In this document: in pieces, positions 9,624 to 18,009 of the stretch
Numbering within the stretch: the first letter of the stretch is position 1
How the letters are laid out: each line of letters starts with the position of its first letter
Source of the DNA: Solibacillus sp. FSL K6-1523
GTDB taxonomy: Bacteria; Bacillota; Bacilli; Bacillales_A; Planococcaceae
Direction of reading: 5' to 3'
DNA: 64,000 bases
NCBI RefSeq assembly: GCF_038005225.1
Contig: NZ_JBBOSU010000001.1
Span: 4,318,001-4,382,000, forward strand
The notes under the pieces: generated by a model
Told to the model about the DNA's origin: nothing
Seen by the model: only the letters and a program-made list of their open reading frames with translations
The model's database searches: none
Made by a program: the position numbers and the translations under genes

Positions 9624-9665
9624 ATTTACCTTCCCTTATATATATATTACGATTTGCAGAAATAA

Positions 9666-9679
9666 TGTAAGCGCTCACT
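9666..9679. promoter_or_regulatory. cre-like site upstream of mqo
   Basis: TGTAAGCGCTCACT agrees with the CcpA consensus TGNAAGCGNWWWCA at all but two positions and lies 43 bases before the mqo start. Catabolite repression of a citric acid cycle enzyme is plausible; this is a motif match only. Confidence 0.4.
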
Positions 9680-10101
9680 TTAATGTTCGACTAAAAAAAT
9701 ATTTGCGCCTATTTTTTCTGTATCATTTTTCAACTCATTGTAGTGTAACATAATTGTTAAAAGATTAAAATATATTCAGATGGCTTAGCACTAAGCTATT
9801 AAGAAGTTTACCAATTTCAAGAAATCCCTTACAATTGTGAGCATTTTTTGTCCAAAAAGAATACTTGAAAAATTATTTTCGAATAAAGATTAAAAATCAC
9901 TTCGTAATATCCGTTACTTCCCACTATATCCTTTCACCTATATATTTTGAAATTCCTTCAATTAGCGTATTTTGCATCGATAATATTAATGCTGTATACG
10001 CTATTTCCTTTGAGTTTCCCTTTTTATCAACTAATCCATCATCGATTTTGTCCATTTTGATAATTGGTTGTAATATGAAAAAAATTTCCAACACAAAAAA
10101 A

Positions 10102-10131
10102 CTGTACGGGCATTATATTTCACCTGTACAG
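10102..10131 (-). terminator. Terminator of the LURP-one-like gene
   Basis: On the minus strand CTGTAC-A-GG pairs with CC-C-GTACAG (one mismatch) and is followed by seven T, 28 bases beyond the stop codon of the gene ending at 10159. Confidence 0.7.
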
Positions 10132-10158
10132 ATTATTTTCCATTGAATTAAATGCCCT

Positions 10159-10656
10159 TTACATCGAGGCTGCTGATGAGGAGGCCGCTTGATCCGCTTT
10201 CACACAATCAATGGCAACAACAATCGCAATAATTATAGTCTCCATCTCTTCATTTAAAATATCCACCTTATAACTATCGCCCCATGTGAACCATTCCTTG
10301 CTCACTTTTCCAATAACTTCTCCATGCTGCAGCACTTGAAAATTCATGTCCCACCAATTCCCATTAATCTCGATGCCTGCTGCTTCAATCTTATAGCGTG
10401 CCTTAAAAAATGAAAACTCCTTCTGGATTGTCAGTACTTCTCGACCATTTACCTCAACAAAAAACTTCGGTAAAAAGCTAAACACCTTTTTCGTAATAAG
10501 TGCGATTTCATCCCGAGTTGCATTGAAAATTGAAAACGTTTTTGGAATTTGCATAAAGCTACCTTCCACGTAATATCGATCACTTTCTTGCTGATCCTTT
10601 ACCGTAAACTTACCACCAAGACTGAACACCTTTTGTTTAATATAAAGTTGCTTCAT
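10159..10656 (-). CDS. LURP-one-related (YxjI-like) protein
   Basis: 165 residues beginning MKQLYIKQKVFSLGGKF, typical of the LURP-one-related/YxjI family, a tubby-like beta-barrel of unknown bacterial role, possibly a membrane-lipid binder. Alternating strands such as YYVEGSF and YKIEAAGIEINGNW are visible; the C-terminal hydrophobic stretch IIIAIVVAIDCV is the part compared with the tubby central helix. The start at 10656 has a perfect GGAGG site; a longer in-frame start at 10713 lacks one. No operon partner. Confidence 0.82.
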   Translation of the reverse strand: MKQLYIKQKVFSLGGKFTVKDQQESDRYYVEGSFMQIPKTFSIFNATRDEIALITKKVFSFLPKFFVEVNGREVLTIQKEFSFFKARYKIEAAGIEINGNWWDMNFQVLQHGEVIGKVSKEWFTWGDSYKVDILNEEMETIIIAIVVAIDCVKADQAASSSAASM

Positions 10657-10752
10657 AAAATACGCCTCCTTCAATTTAACGAAATCACCGTGCTTTACTT
10701 TCTCTTTATACAATTACGAGCGAAAACATAAAAGGATTCAAAAAATTTACAT

Positions 10753-11655
10753 TTAAAAAATAACTTTCACAAAACGATTAATGAGATGGTCAATTTCTTC
10801 TTGCTTTGGAATGAGAGCCATCCAGTCGTTTGGAATATTTAATTCCTCATAGTAAATACCAGCTAGACCACCAGTAATGGCGGCAATCGTATCCGTATCA
10901 TTGCCTAAATGTACCGCTTTAAAAATAGCATCATAATAACTTTCACTATTGAGCAAGCTCCAATAAACTGCTTCAAGTGTATGAATGACATAGCCGTTAC
11001 TTTGAATATCCTCTCGTGATAACGCAACTATATTCAAAATGCGCTCAAAGTGGACCTTTTCCTCTGGATAGTCATTCAATTTAATAAGTAGCTGTTCATT
11101 CGCACGCGCTAAACTCGCCTCCAATGATAACTCATCCATTAATGCATGCACCATATATGTATAATGGAAACAACAAAGCGTCGAACGAATATGTCCATGT
11201 GTTAGCGTTGCATAATCTTTCACATAACGATCTTCAATTGCTCGTCCATAGCTATAAAAGGCAACTGGAAGAATTCGCATAAGGGCACCATTACCATTGC
11301 ATTGTTCATCGTCTTTTGCTGCTTCAAAAGGTCCCTTTGTTTCCCATCGATTAATGACTTCTGCAATCGTCATACCCACATCAAATGCAGGCTCATCATT
11401 GTATGACCAATGCCCACGATAAACCCAATTGCAAAAGGCACGCTTTAAATCAGCAATAGATGTATCTTCAATTAAATGCTGTATCGTAATAAGCGTCATC
11501 GCACTATCATCCGACCATGTTCCAGCCGGTACATCCCAGCATCCATAGCCAATCATGTCATGAATTTCAAAAGAATCTCGCTCCATAAATTCCATCGGTA
11601 CACCATACGCATCACCGATAATAAATCCCCATAATGCTCGTTTACGTTTATTCAT
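10753..11655 (-). CDS. ADP-ribosylglycohydrolase family protein
   Basis: A 300-residue DraG/ARH-type hydrolase, which removes ADP-ribose from proteins or other acceptors using two metal ions. The metal-site motifs are clear: GDAYG near residue 14, TWSDDSAM near residue 47 and LGNDTDTIAAITGGLAG near residue 250. I prefer ATG 11655, which follows GGGGGT and matches the family start (KRALWGFIIGDAYG); the upstream in-frame ATG at 11724 has a poor site. No DraT-like ADP-ribosyltransferase is in the window, so the physiological substrate is unknown. Confidence 0.87.
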   Translation of the reverse strand: MNKRKRALWGFIIGDAYGVPMEFMERDSFEIHDMIGYGCWDVPAGTWSDDSAMTLITIQHLIEDTSIADLKRAFCNWVYRGHWSYNDEPAFDVGMTIAEVINRWETKGPFEAAKDDEQCNGNGALMRILPVAFYSYGRAIEDRYVKDYATLTHGHIRSTLCCFHYTYMVHALMDELSLEASLARANEQLLIKLNDYPEEKVHFERILNIVALSREDIQSNGYVIHTLEAVYWSLLNSESYYDAIFKAVHLGNDTDTIAAITGGLAGIYYEELNIPNDWMALIPKQEEIDHLINRFVKVIF

Positions 11656-11820
11656 ATGTATGTACCCCCATTCATTACTCCAAAATATTGCATTGAGTAT
11701 TCCGTTTATTTCTTTTGTGTTCATTTTACCAAAATTAGTATTTCAATACGATGCTTTTGTCAATGAACGATTGAAAATGTCATAATAAGAGTAGCATCAA
11801 TGAAAAGGGGGAAGCTCCAT

Positions 11821-12150
11821 ATGCATAAAGTTAATAACAGCCTACAAGCCGTCCATTTGGAAGATCATTATGGCAGTTTTAGACATCCATTTTATAATAA
11901 ACAATTAGTTTTTACAGGTGCCCTCTCTACAATGACCCGTTCGGAAGCTGCGAAAAGAGTTCGCAACTGTGGGGGATTTTTACAAGGTGCTGTCACTACG
12001 GAAACTGACTTTGTAATACTTGGAAACAAACGTCGTGGTATAAGCACAAAACAACAAAAAGCAGAGCAACTAATTGATCTAGGAACTGACCTTCAATTGC
12101 TTGTTGAAGATGATTTTCTATGGTTGCTTTCAATGGAAACGGGGATGTGA
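11821..12150 (+). CDS. Small stand-alone BRCT-domain protein
   Basis: 109 residues, nearly all one BRCT fold: QLVFTGALSTMTRSEAAKRVRNCGG, then TDFVILG, a KAEQLIDLG helix and the closing DFLWLL. BRCT domains bind DNA ends or protein partners in repair; a similar domain occurs at the C-terminus of NAD-dependent ligase and some DnaQ-like exonucleases, but no catalytic domain is attached here. ATG 11821 follows AAAGGGGG at good spacing; the ATG at 11800 would sit in front of that site. Single gene, role unknown. Confidence 0.8.
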   Translation: MHKVNNSLQAVHLEDHYGSFRHPFYNKQLVFTGALSTMTRSEAAKRVRNCGGFLQGAVTTETDFVILGNKRRGISTKQQKAEQLIDLGTDLQLLVEDDFLWLLSMETGM

Positions 12151-12221
12151 ACAATATGATTCACATTCCCTTTTTCCATTTTTAGCTGAGATGATGCGGA
12201 ATATATTCAAGCTTTATTTAT

Positions 12222-12254
12222 ATCTGTTTATACGATATAATCGTCTAGACAGAT
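12222..12254. promoter_or_regulatory. MarR operator over the -10 of the marR-DUF3147 operon
   Basis: Two 15-base arms, ATCTGTTTATACGAT and ATCGTCTAGACAGAT, are inverted copies matching at 13 of 15 positions around a three-base centre. A perfect TATAAT (12236-12241) lies at the centre; the -35 is weak (TTTATT, 17-bp spacing). The palindrome ends 20 bases before the marR start, the usual layout of an autorepressed MarR gene. Confidence 0.75.
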
Positions 12255-12273
12255 GTAAAGGAGTTTACTAACT

Positions 12274-12684
12274 ATGACGAACTTAAATGATTATTTCACA
12301 ACAATTTACTATTATTTACACCCTGAACAACAACAAAATATTTCTCATCAAAGTGTTCGGATTTTGCAATTCATTCAAAAAGAAGGAATCGTTACAGTCC
12401 GACTTGTTGCAGAAGCGTTTCGAATTTCTCATAACACTGCTTCCGAACATATTAAAAAGCTTGAAAATAACGGCTGGATCATTAAAAAAAGGGACGAACA
12501 TGATCAACGAATTGTAAACCTTTACTTAACGGCTATTGGCCTTGATGTGGTGAAGGTAAATACGGAGTTAGATCCAGAGAAGTTAGAAAATGTATTCCGT
12601 AAGTTAACAGTGGAGCAAAAGCAAAAGATAGAAGAAAGCTTTCAATTATTAAGTGAGGTTGCGAAAAATGTACACGGTCATTAA
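12274..12684 (+). CDS. MarR-family transcriptional regulator
   Basis: 136 residues with a winged helix-turn-helix: VRLVAEAFRISHNTASEHIKKLENNGWI forms the helices (about 42-70) and KKRDEHDQRIVNLYLTAIG the wing. It should act as a ligand-responsive dimeric repressor. A near-perfect 33-bp palindrome overlaps its own promoter, and its last 17 bases overlap the downstream membrane protein gene, so the pair is one regulatory unit. Ligand unknown. Confidence 0.9.
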   Translation: MTNLNDYFTTIYYYLHPEQQQNISHQSVRILQFIQKEGIVTVRLVAEAFRISHNTASEHIKKLENNGWIIKKRDEHDQRIVNLYLTAIGLDVVKVNTELDPEKLENVFRKLTVEQKQKIEESFQLLSEVAKNVHGH

Positions 12685-12997
12685 AATACTAAGCTCCGCC
12701 ATTATTATCGGGGTCGTCACAGAAGTAGCAAGACGCTTTCCGTTATATGGCGGTATCATTGCTGCATTACCCCTCATTAGTTTACTCAGTATTATTTGGC
12801 TCACTGTACAAGGACAAAATAATGAACAAATTCTACAATTTACTTGGGGCGTACTCATCGGTTTACCCGCAACGATTGTTCTATTAGGTGCTGTCTATAT
12901 CGCGTTGAAAAATCACCTTCATCTTGGATTAGCGATTTCAATTGGGCTTATTTGTTGGGGGATGTTTTTAGGCATTCAAAGATGGCTTTTCTCTTAA
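12668..12997 (+). CDS. Small membrane protein, DUF3147-like
   Basis: 109 residues with four predicted membrane helices (about 5-25, 30-48, 60-82, 88-107). The GVVTEVARRFPLYGGIIAALPLISLLSIIWL segment, with its conserved Pro and Gly, is typical of DUF3147 proteins of unknown function. I start at ATG 12668, which has GAGG about eight bases upstream; translation is probably coupled to marR. Being under a MarR repressor suggests a role in efflux or membrane stress, but that is inference. Confidence 0.75.
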   Translation: MYTVIKILSSAIIIGVVTEVARRFPLYGGIIAALPLISLLSIIWLTVQGQNNEQILQFTWGVLIGLPATIVLLGAVYIALKNHLHLGLAISIGLICWGMFLGIQRWLFS

Positions 12998-13007
12998 ATT
13001 GAAAAAA

Positions 13008-13035
13008 AGCCGATTCCAAAATTTCTGAATCGGCT
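13008..13035. terminator. Terminator of the 63-residue protein gene (possibly bidirectional)
   Basis: A perfect 9-bp stem (AGCCGATTC/GAATCGGCT) is followed on the minus strand by TTTTTTTC. The plus-strand side has only a weak T-rich tail. It lies between convergent transcripts. Confidence 0.88.
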
Positions 13036-13043
13036 CCTTACTA

Positions 13044-13235
13044 TTATTTCTTTAAATTTTCTAGGTCTTGATAGTCTCGAATATACGGTCCATCTCCTGC
13101 AACATGTGAATGGTATAATGCTTTGATTGCGAAGCTTTTCTCTAAGCCCATTTCAGCCTTTAACTTTTTTAACTCATCATGTAACTCACGATGTTCATTA
13201 ATAAGTTTTAGCATAATTGATTTATTGTATTTCAT
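13044..13235 (-). CDS. Small uncharacterised protein
   Basis: 63 residues, highly charged and probably helical (LINEHRELHDELKKLKAEMGLEKS could form a short coiled coil), ending RDYQDLENLKK. It starts 13 bases behind the rRNA methyltransferase gene with a GGACG site and is followed at once by a strong terminator, so it is very likely translated as the second gene of that unit. I do not recognise the family. Confidence 0.65.
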   Translation of the reverse strand: MKYNKSIMLKLINEHRELHDELKKLKAEMGLEKSFAIKALYHSHVAGDGPYIRDYQDLENLKK

Positions 13236-13248
13236 TAATTTCGTCCTT

Positions 13249-14445
13249 TTAGTTTATGACTTGAATGATCACAACTTTTAAATAGTTAAATTCCGGGAAG
13301 TTATGTGGTACGGCAAAATCCTCTGGCAGCTGATGTTGTTCTATGATTTTATATTGAGTATTTGCATCTTTAAACGCTTTATCTATAAATGTTTTAAACT
13401 TTTTCATATCAAAGCTTGCATTATTCGTGGAAGCAATAATAATTCCATCATCATTTGTAATGGCAAGCGCGTCTGTTAATAGCTTTGGATAATCTTTTGC
13501 GGTACTAAATGTCATTTTCTTTGTACGTGCAAAACTTGGTGGATCAAGTACTACAACATCAAACTTCAAATCATGACGCTTTGCATAACTAAAGTAATCG
13601 AATACGTTCATCACTTTAATATCTTGTGACTCATAGTCGATTCCATTCACTGAAAACTGTTCAATTGTTTTTGGCAAGCTACGTTTTGCTAAATCAACAC
13701 TTGTTGTACCTGCTGCGCCACCAAGTGCTGCTGCTACTGAAAATGCCCCTGTGTATGAGAATGTATTCAATACCGTTTTATCCATAGCAAATTGATTGCG
13801 TAATGCTTTACGAACATTACGTTGATCAAGGAATATACCTGTCATCGCCCCATCGTTTAAATCAACCGCAAAATTCATGCCGTTTTCTGAAATGATTAAT
13901 GGGAATTCCCCTTTTTCACCTGATACATAATCGTCCTGTTCCACATATTGACCGTTCGTATTGAAGCGCAATTTTTCATAAATGCCGCGCGTGTTAAGAG
14001 CTTTATTTAATGCTTCATACACAACATCACGGAATGCATAAATTCCTTCACTATACCAACTCACCATATAGAAACCATTGAAGAAATCGATTGTTAAGCC
14101 ACCAATTCCATCACCTTCTCCGTTAAATACACGGAAAGCGGTCGTATCTTCTGATGCAAAAAAATCTGCACGTTTTTCAGCGGCTTCGCGAATCTTCTTC
14201 GTAAAGAAACGTACATCAATCGCTTCTTTTTGTTTACGTGATAGTACCCAGCCAATTCCTTTATTTTGCTCACCATAATAGCCTGTCGCAATATAACCGC
14301 CTTGCGCATCAAGTAATTGCACAATCGTACCTTCTGCAATCGCCACCTCTGGCATATCGATTGCTTCTTTTAAAATAAGCGGATAACCATTTGTCATTTG
14401 CTTAATAAACTTTGGTTTTACATATAATTCACGTATCTGTTCCAT
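13249..14445 (-). CDS. RlmI-like class I rRNA methyltransferase with PUA domain
   Basis: 398 residues. The N-terminal PUA-type RNA-binding domain (about 8-75: VKPKFIKQMTNGYPLILKE..., then GYYGEQNKGIGWVLS) is followed by a Rossmann methyltransferase domain with motif I LNTFSYTGAFSVAAALGGA (about 236-254) and motif IV VVLDPPSFAR (about 299). This is the architecture of RlmI, which makes m5C1962 in E. coli 23S rRNA. No PC-type catalytic cysteine motif was checked in detail, so the target is inferred from the family. Confidence 0.85.
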   Translation of the reverse strand: MEQIRELYVKPKFIKQMTNGYPLILKEAIDMPEVAIAEGTIVQLLDAQGGYIATGYYGEQNKGIGWVLSRKQKEAIDVRFFTKKIREAAEKRADFFASEDTTAFRVFNGEGDGIGGLTIDFFNGFYMVSWYSEGIYAFRDVVYEALNKALNTRGIYEKLRFNTNGQYVEQDDYVSGEKGEFPLIISENGMNFAVDLNDGAMTGIFLDQRNVRKALRNQFAMDKTVLNTFSYTGAFSVAAALGGAAGTTSVDLAKRSLPKTIEQFSVNGIDYESQDIKVMNVFDYFSYAKRHDLKFDVVVLDPPSFARTKKMTFSTAKDYPKLLTDALAITNDDGIIIASTNNASFDMKKFKTFIDKAFKDANTQYKIIEQHQLPEDFAVPHNFPEFNYLKVVIIQVIN

Positions 14446-14546
14446 CGAGTCATCCTCACTGTTTCATAATCTATCTATTATGGCATGTTTTGTGGGGAAA
14501 AGCGAAATTGATTGTATCAAATTTACGAATGATTATCATCATAAAA

Positions 14547-14587
14547 AAGTGTAAATCAAAGTAGCAAGGTAGCTTTGATTTACACTT
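14547..14587 (-). terminator. Terminator of pdxS
   Basis: A perfect 15-bp stem (AAGTGTAAATCAAAG with its complement) with an 11-base loop, followed on the minus strand by TTTTTTAT, 22 bases beyond the pdxS stop. Confidence 0.92.
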
Positions 14588-14609
14588 ATAATAGGTTATT
14601 TATCTACTA

Positions 14610-15497
14610 TTACCAACCACGGTCTTGCATTCGCTCATGTTGTGCTAAACCGCGAATATCAATTCCTTTCATCGGTGATCCGATTCCACGTGAAACATTA
14701 TTAATTAACTCGTAATCTTGATAATTTGTCGTCGCTTGAACGATTGCCGTTGCAAACCTTTCTGGGTTTTCTGCTTTAAAAATACCCGAACCTACGAATA
14801 CACCGTCCGCTCCTAATTCCATCATTAATGCTGCATCCGCAGGTGTTGATACACCACCAGCTGCAAAGTTCGAAACGGGTAGACGGCCTGCTTGTTTAAT
14901 CGCAAGTAATACTTCAAACGGTGCACCTAAATTTTTTGCCTCTGTCATCAATTCATCATCATTCATTGCGACAACGGCACGTACTTGCGCATTTACTTTT
15001 CGCATATGGCGTACTGCTTCGACGATATTTCCTGTACCCGGCTCGCCTTTTGTTCTTAGCATTGCCGCACCTTCACCAATTCGGCGCGCTGCCTCTCCTA
15101 AATCGCGACAGCCACAAACAAATGGAACTGTATATTTACTTTTTAATAAGTGGAACTCCTCATCAGCAGGTGTTAACACTTCACTTTCATCTATGAAATC
15201 AACACCCATCGCCTCTAACATACGCGCTTCCACAATATGACCGATACGCGCTTTTGCCATAACCGGAATAGAAACTGCATTCATTACTTCTTCCATAATA
15301 CGCGGATCAGCCATGCGAGCTACCCCTCCAGCTGCACGAATATCAGATGGCACGCGTTCCAATGCCATAACAGCAACTGCCCCTGCTGCTTCCGCAATTT
15401 TTGCTTGCTCGGCATTCATTACATCCATAATGACACCGCCATTTTTTATAAGTGACATCCCTCTTTGTACTACATCTGACCCTAATGAAATTTTCAT
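14610..15497 (-). CDS. pdxS: Pyridoxal 5'-phosphate synthase lyase subunit PdxS
   Basis: Synthase subunit of the deoxyxylulose-independent vitamin B6 route: joins ribose 5-phosphate, glyceraldehyde 3-phosphate and ammonia into PLP. The barrel is intact, with Asp about 25 (VIMDVMN), the first catalytic Lys about 82 (VMAKARIGH) and the second about 150 ([11 protein letters not shown]). Length 295 is normal; ATG follows AAGGAG. Unlike most Bacillota loci, pdxT (the glutaminase that supplies ammonia) is not next to it: a strong terminator follows directly. PdxT must be encoded elsewhere, or free ammonia used. Confidence 0.96.
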   Translation of the reverse strand: MKISLGSDVVQRGMSLIKNGGVIMDVMNAEQAKIAEAAGAVAVMALERVPSDIRAAGGVARMADPRIMEEVMNAVSIPVMAKARIGHIVEARMLEAMGVDFIDESEVLTPADEEFHLLKSKYTVPFVCGCRDLGEAARRIGEGAAMLRTKGEPGTGNIVEAVRHMRKVNAQVRAVVAMNDDELMTEAKNLGAPFEVLLAIKQAGRLPVSNFAAGGVSTPADAALMMELGADGVFVGSGIFKAENPERFATAIVQATTNYQDYELINNVSRGIGSPMKGIDIRGLAQHERMQDRGW

Positions 15498-15629
15498 TTA
15501 TCGACATCTCCTTGTGGTTAGTATAGTTTTAGTATAGCTATGTTTAACCTTAATTAAATAGCCAATTTACATAAAAATGGAAGGGTCAGATTTTTCAGTT
15601 ATTACTTCAAATTGAAATGATTTAAAAAA

Positions 15630-15664
15630 GCTCGAAAACTAAAAATCAAAATTAGTTTTCGAGC
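15630..15664 (-). terminator. Terminator of the GNAT acetyltransferase gene
   Basis: A perfect 13-bp stem (GCTCGAAAACTAA with its complement) is followed on the minus strand by six T, 24 bases past the stop codon. Confidence 0.92.
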
Positions 15665-15688
15665 AGCTTCTGTTATAAATTAGGGAAA

Positions 15689-16249
15689 TCACTTATTATT
15701 TATCGCTTCTAAATCCCGCTTTAATAATGAATACATATACAGATCATCATATTTGCCGCAAGTATACTCGTAACTTCTTAACAAGCCTTCCCTTACAAAT
15801 CCGTGTCTTTCCACTAACTTTTGAGATGCTGTATTGCCTGGTTCAATTAATGCTTGTATTCTTTGCAGCTGTAATTGATTAAAACCATATGTAATGATTG
15901 GTTTAAGGGTTTCACTTGCGATACCCTGTCCCCAATACGCTTGATGCAGTTCAAATCCAATATCGGCTCTCGCGTGTTGTGCATCCACATTTAAAAAGCC
16001 ACAGCTTCCAATTACCACTTGCTCATCCTTTACGGTTATCCCCCAACGAATACCTGTTTTATTACGAAATATTGATTGATACCATGAAATTTCATCTAAC
16101 GCATCATTTACAGTCTGAAAAGGCACTAATCCATAGTATTTCATTACTTCTTTATCCGATAAATAATTTAAAATACTCGGTGCATCTTCTACAGTAATTT
16201 CTTTTAAAACTAACCGCTCTGTTTCAAGCAATGGAAATGTTTGTTCCAT
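15689..16249 (-). CDS. GNAT-family N-acetyltransferase (RimJ/RimL type)
   Basis: 186 residues of the RimJ/RimL-like acetyltransferase group: ETERLVLKEITVEDAPSIL at the N-terminus, the acetyl-CoA loop GFELHQAYWGQGIASE near residue 100 and the C-terminal NTASQKLVERHGFVREGLLR segment. Such enzymes acetylate ribosomal protein N-termini, amino acids or antibiotics; the substrate cannot be read from the sequence. Single gene with its own terminator. Confidence 0.88.
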   Translation of the reverse strand: MEQTFPLLETERLVLKEITVEDAPSILNYLSDKEVMKYYGLVPFQTVNDALDEISWYQSIFRNKTGIRWGITVKDEQVVIGSCGFLNVDAQHARADIGFELHQAYWGQGIASETLKPIITYGFNQLQLQRIQALIEPGNTASQKLVERHGFVREGLLRSYEYTCGKYDDLYMYSLLKRDLEAINNK

Positions 16250-16299
16250 TCATAACACCCCTTCAAAGTTATATTTTACCATAATCATTCAGCTAATAA

Positions 16300-18009
16300 T
16301 TAATGAGTCATCAGTTGTATCAGTTGCTGATAATAAGCATGATTTTGAAGCAATTCATTATGTGTACCTGCACCTGTCACTCGACCATCTTCAAATACTA
16401 ATATTTGATCGGCATGTGTAATTGTAGATAAACGATGTGCGATAATGACAGTTGTACGCCCTTTCATCACTTGTTCGAGCGCCTTTTGTACTTCACGTTC
16501 TGCATCATTATCTAAATTAGATGTTGCTTCATCTAGTAATAGAATAGCAGGATTCCTTAATAATGCCCGAGCAATCGCAATTCGCTGACGTTGCCCACCG
16601 GATAATTTAATACCGCCTTCACCAACTTCTGTTGCTAATCCATTTTCTAGCTGGTTCACAAAATCCCATGCATTTGCGTTTTTTAAAGCCGCCTCAATCT
16701 CATCTTCTGAAACTTGCCCACTACCATATATAACATTGTCACGAATCGTCCCATTCATCAAAGGGGATTCCTGCGTTACATAGCCAAACAAACCACGCCA
16801 CTCGGCCAATTCCATTTGATCAATTCGTTGCTGACCAAACCGAATCTCCCCACTTGTCGTATCGTAAAAACGCTCCATTAATGAAAACATCGTCGTTTTT
16901 CCTCCGCCACTTGCACTAACAAAGGCAGTTGTTTTACCCATTGGGATTTTAAATGATACTTCCTCAAGAAGCGGTTTATCGTTGTATCCAAAAGCAACAC
17001 GGTCAAATACGATTGATTCATTACTTTGTGTCATGACAGCATTACCACCAGTCTCAATCGGTTGCTGTAAAATTTCCTGCACGCGCTCAGTTGCACCCAT
17101 CGCCTTTTGTAAAGCGGTAAAAAATGTCGCCATTTGTGTAAACGGAATAATAATTTGCACGAGGTAAATCATGATTGCCACTAGTTCCCCAGCTGAAATT
17201 GCGCCTGTCGAAACTTTGGCACCACCATAACCAAATAGCAAAATTAATACAACCATCATGATCAGCGTCATGATTGGTGATAAGACGGCCATTATACGCG
17301 CTTCTTTTAGCCCAAATAAATAAAGCTTCTGGATTTTTTGTTCCCCATTTTGTTGCTCGAAGCTTTCTGTTTGTGCTGTTTTTACAAGGCGAATATTCGT
17401 TAACACACGCCCTAAATGCCCACTAAACTTCGCCAGTTCATCTTGATTCGCCTTCGCAATTTTATTCATGCGCTGACCGAGTGGTAATGATACAACGATT
17501 GCTAACGGTACCGCTACTAACATAAGTAATGTCATTTTCCAATCAATCCAAATTAAAATGGCAACTGCACCGACAATCGCAAATAAGCCTGAAACAAAAC
17601 TAATAAAATGATCCGTAATAAGCGCCTTAATGACATTCGTATCTTGCGTAATACGGCTCATCGTTTCGCCTGATTCATGCTCATCAAAATAAGGTACTTT
17701 TAAACGCAACACATGCCCCCACACTGTGCTACGTAAATTTGCAACAATACGCTCACCTAATTTGCGCATCATATAAAATGTCACACCACCAAGTACCGCT
17801 TGGAAAATAAGAAATAATCCAACGAGCAAAATCGCTTGCAATGAAAAACCAATTGTTGAAAAGTCATTAATCATGCGCATTGTAATGAGCGGTACACCGA
17901 GCCCAATCAATGTTTCGAAAATACTTAATAACAGCGTTCCAATCATAAGCCTTTTCGAAAGCTTACTATTTTGCACAAGCTGCCAAATACCCTTGATAGA
18001 ACTATTCAT
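16300..18009 (-). CDS. ABC-type multidrug exporter, fused permease and ATPase
   Basis: About 569 residues: an N-terminal domain with six membrane helices (about 15-300) and a C-terminal ATPase with Walker A SASGGGKTT, the LSGGQRQRIAIARAL signature and Walker B ILLLDEATSNLD, followed by the switch His (IIAHRLSTI). This is the BmrA/LmrA half-transporter layout, working as a homodimer. Of several in-frame ATGs I chose 18009, eight bases behind GGAGG; it overlaps the end of the merR gene. Control by a MerR regulator supports a drug or toxic-compound substrate. Confidence 0.9.
   Translation of the reverse strand: MNSSIKGIWQLVQNSKLSKRLMIGTLLLSIFETLIGLGVPLITMRMINDFSTIGFSLQAILLVGLFLIFQAVLGGVTFYMMRKLGERIVANLRSTVWGHVLRLKVPYFDEHESGETMSRITQDTNVIKALITDHFISFVSGLFAIVGAVAILIWIDWKMTLLMLVAVPLAIVVSLPLGQRMNKIAKANQDELAKFSGHLGRVLTNIRLVKTAQTESFEQQNGEQKIQKLYLFGLKEARIMAVLSPIMTLIMMVVLILLFGYGGAKVSTGAISAGELVAIMIYLVQIIIPFTQMATFFTALQKAMGATERVQEILQQPIETGGNAVMTQSNESIVFDRVAFGYNDKPLLEEVSFKIPMGKTTAFVSASGGGKTTMFSLMERFYDTTSGEIRFGQQRIDQMELAEWRGLFGYVTQESPLMNGTIRDNVIYGSGQVSEDEIEAALKNANAWDFVNQLENGLATEVGEGGIKLSGGQRQRIAIARALLRNPAILLLDEATSNLDNDAEREVQKALEQVMKGRTTVIIAHRLSTITHADQILVFEDGRVTGAGTHNELLQNHAYYQQLIQLMTH

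Larger units (their letters stand above)
9624..10158. other. Intergenic region upstream of mqo
   Basis: About 535 AT-rich bases holding the mqo leader (cre-like site at 9666) and the terminator of the LURP-one-like gene at 10102. Possible reading frames have no ribosome binding site and no recognisable content. Nothing else stands out. Confidence 0.5.
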
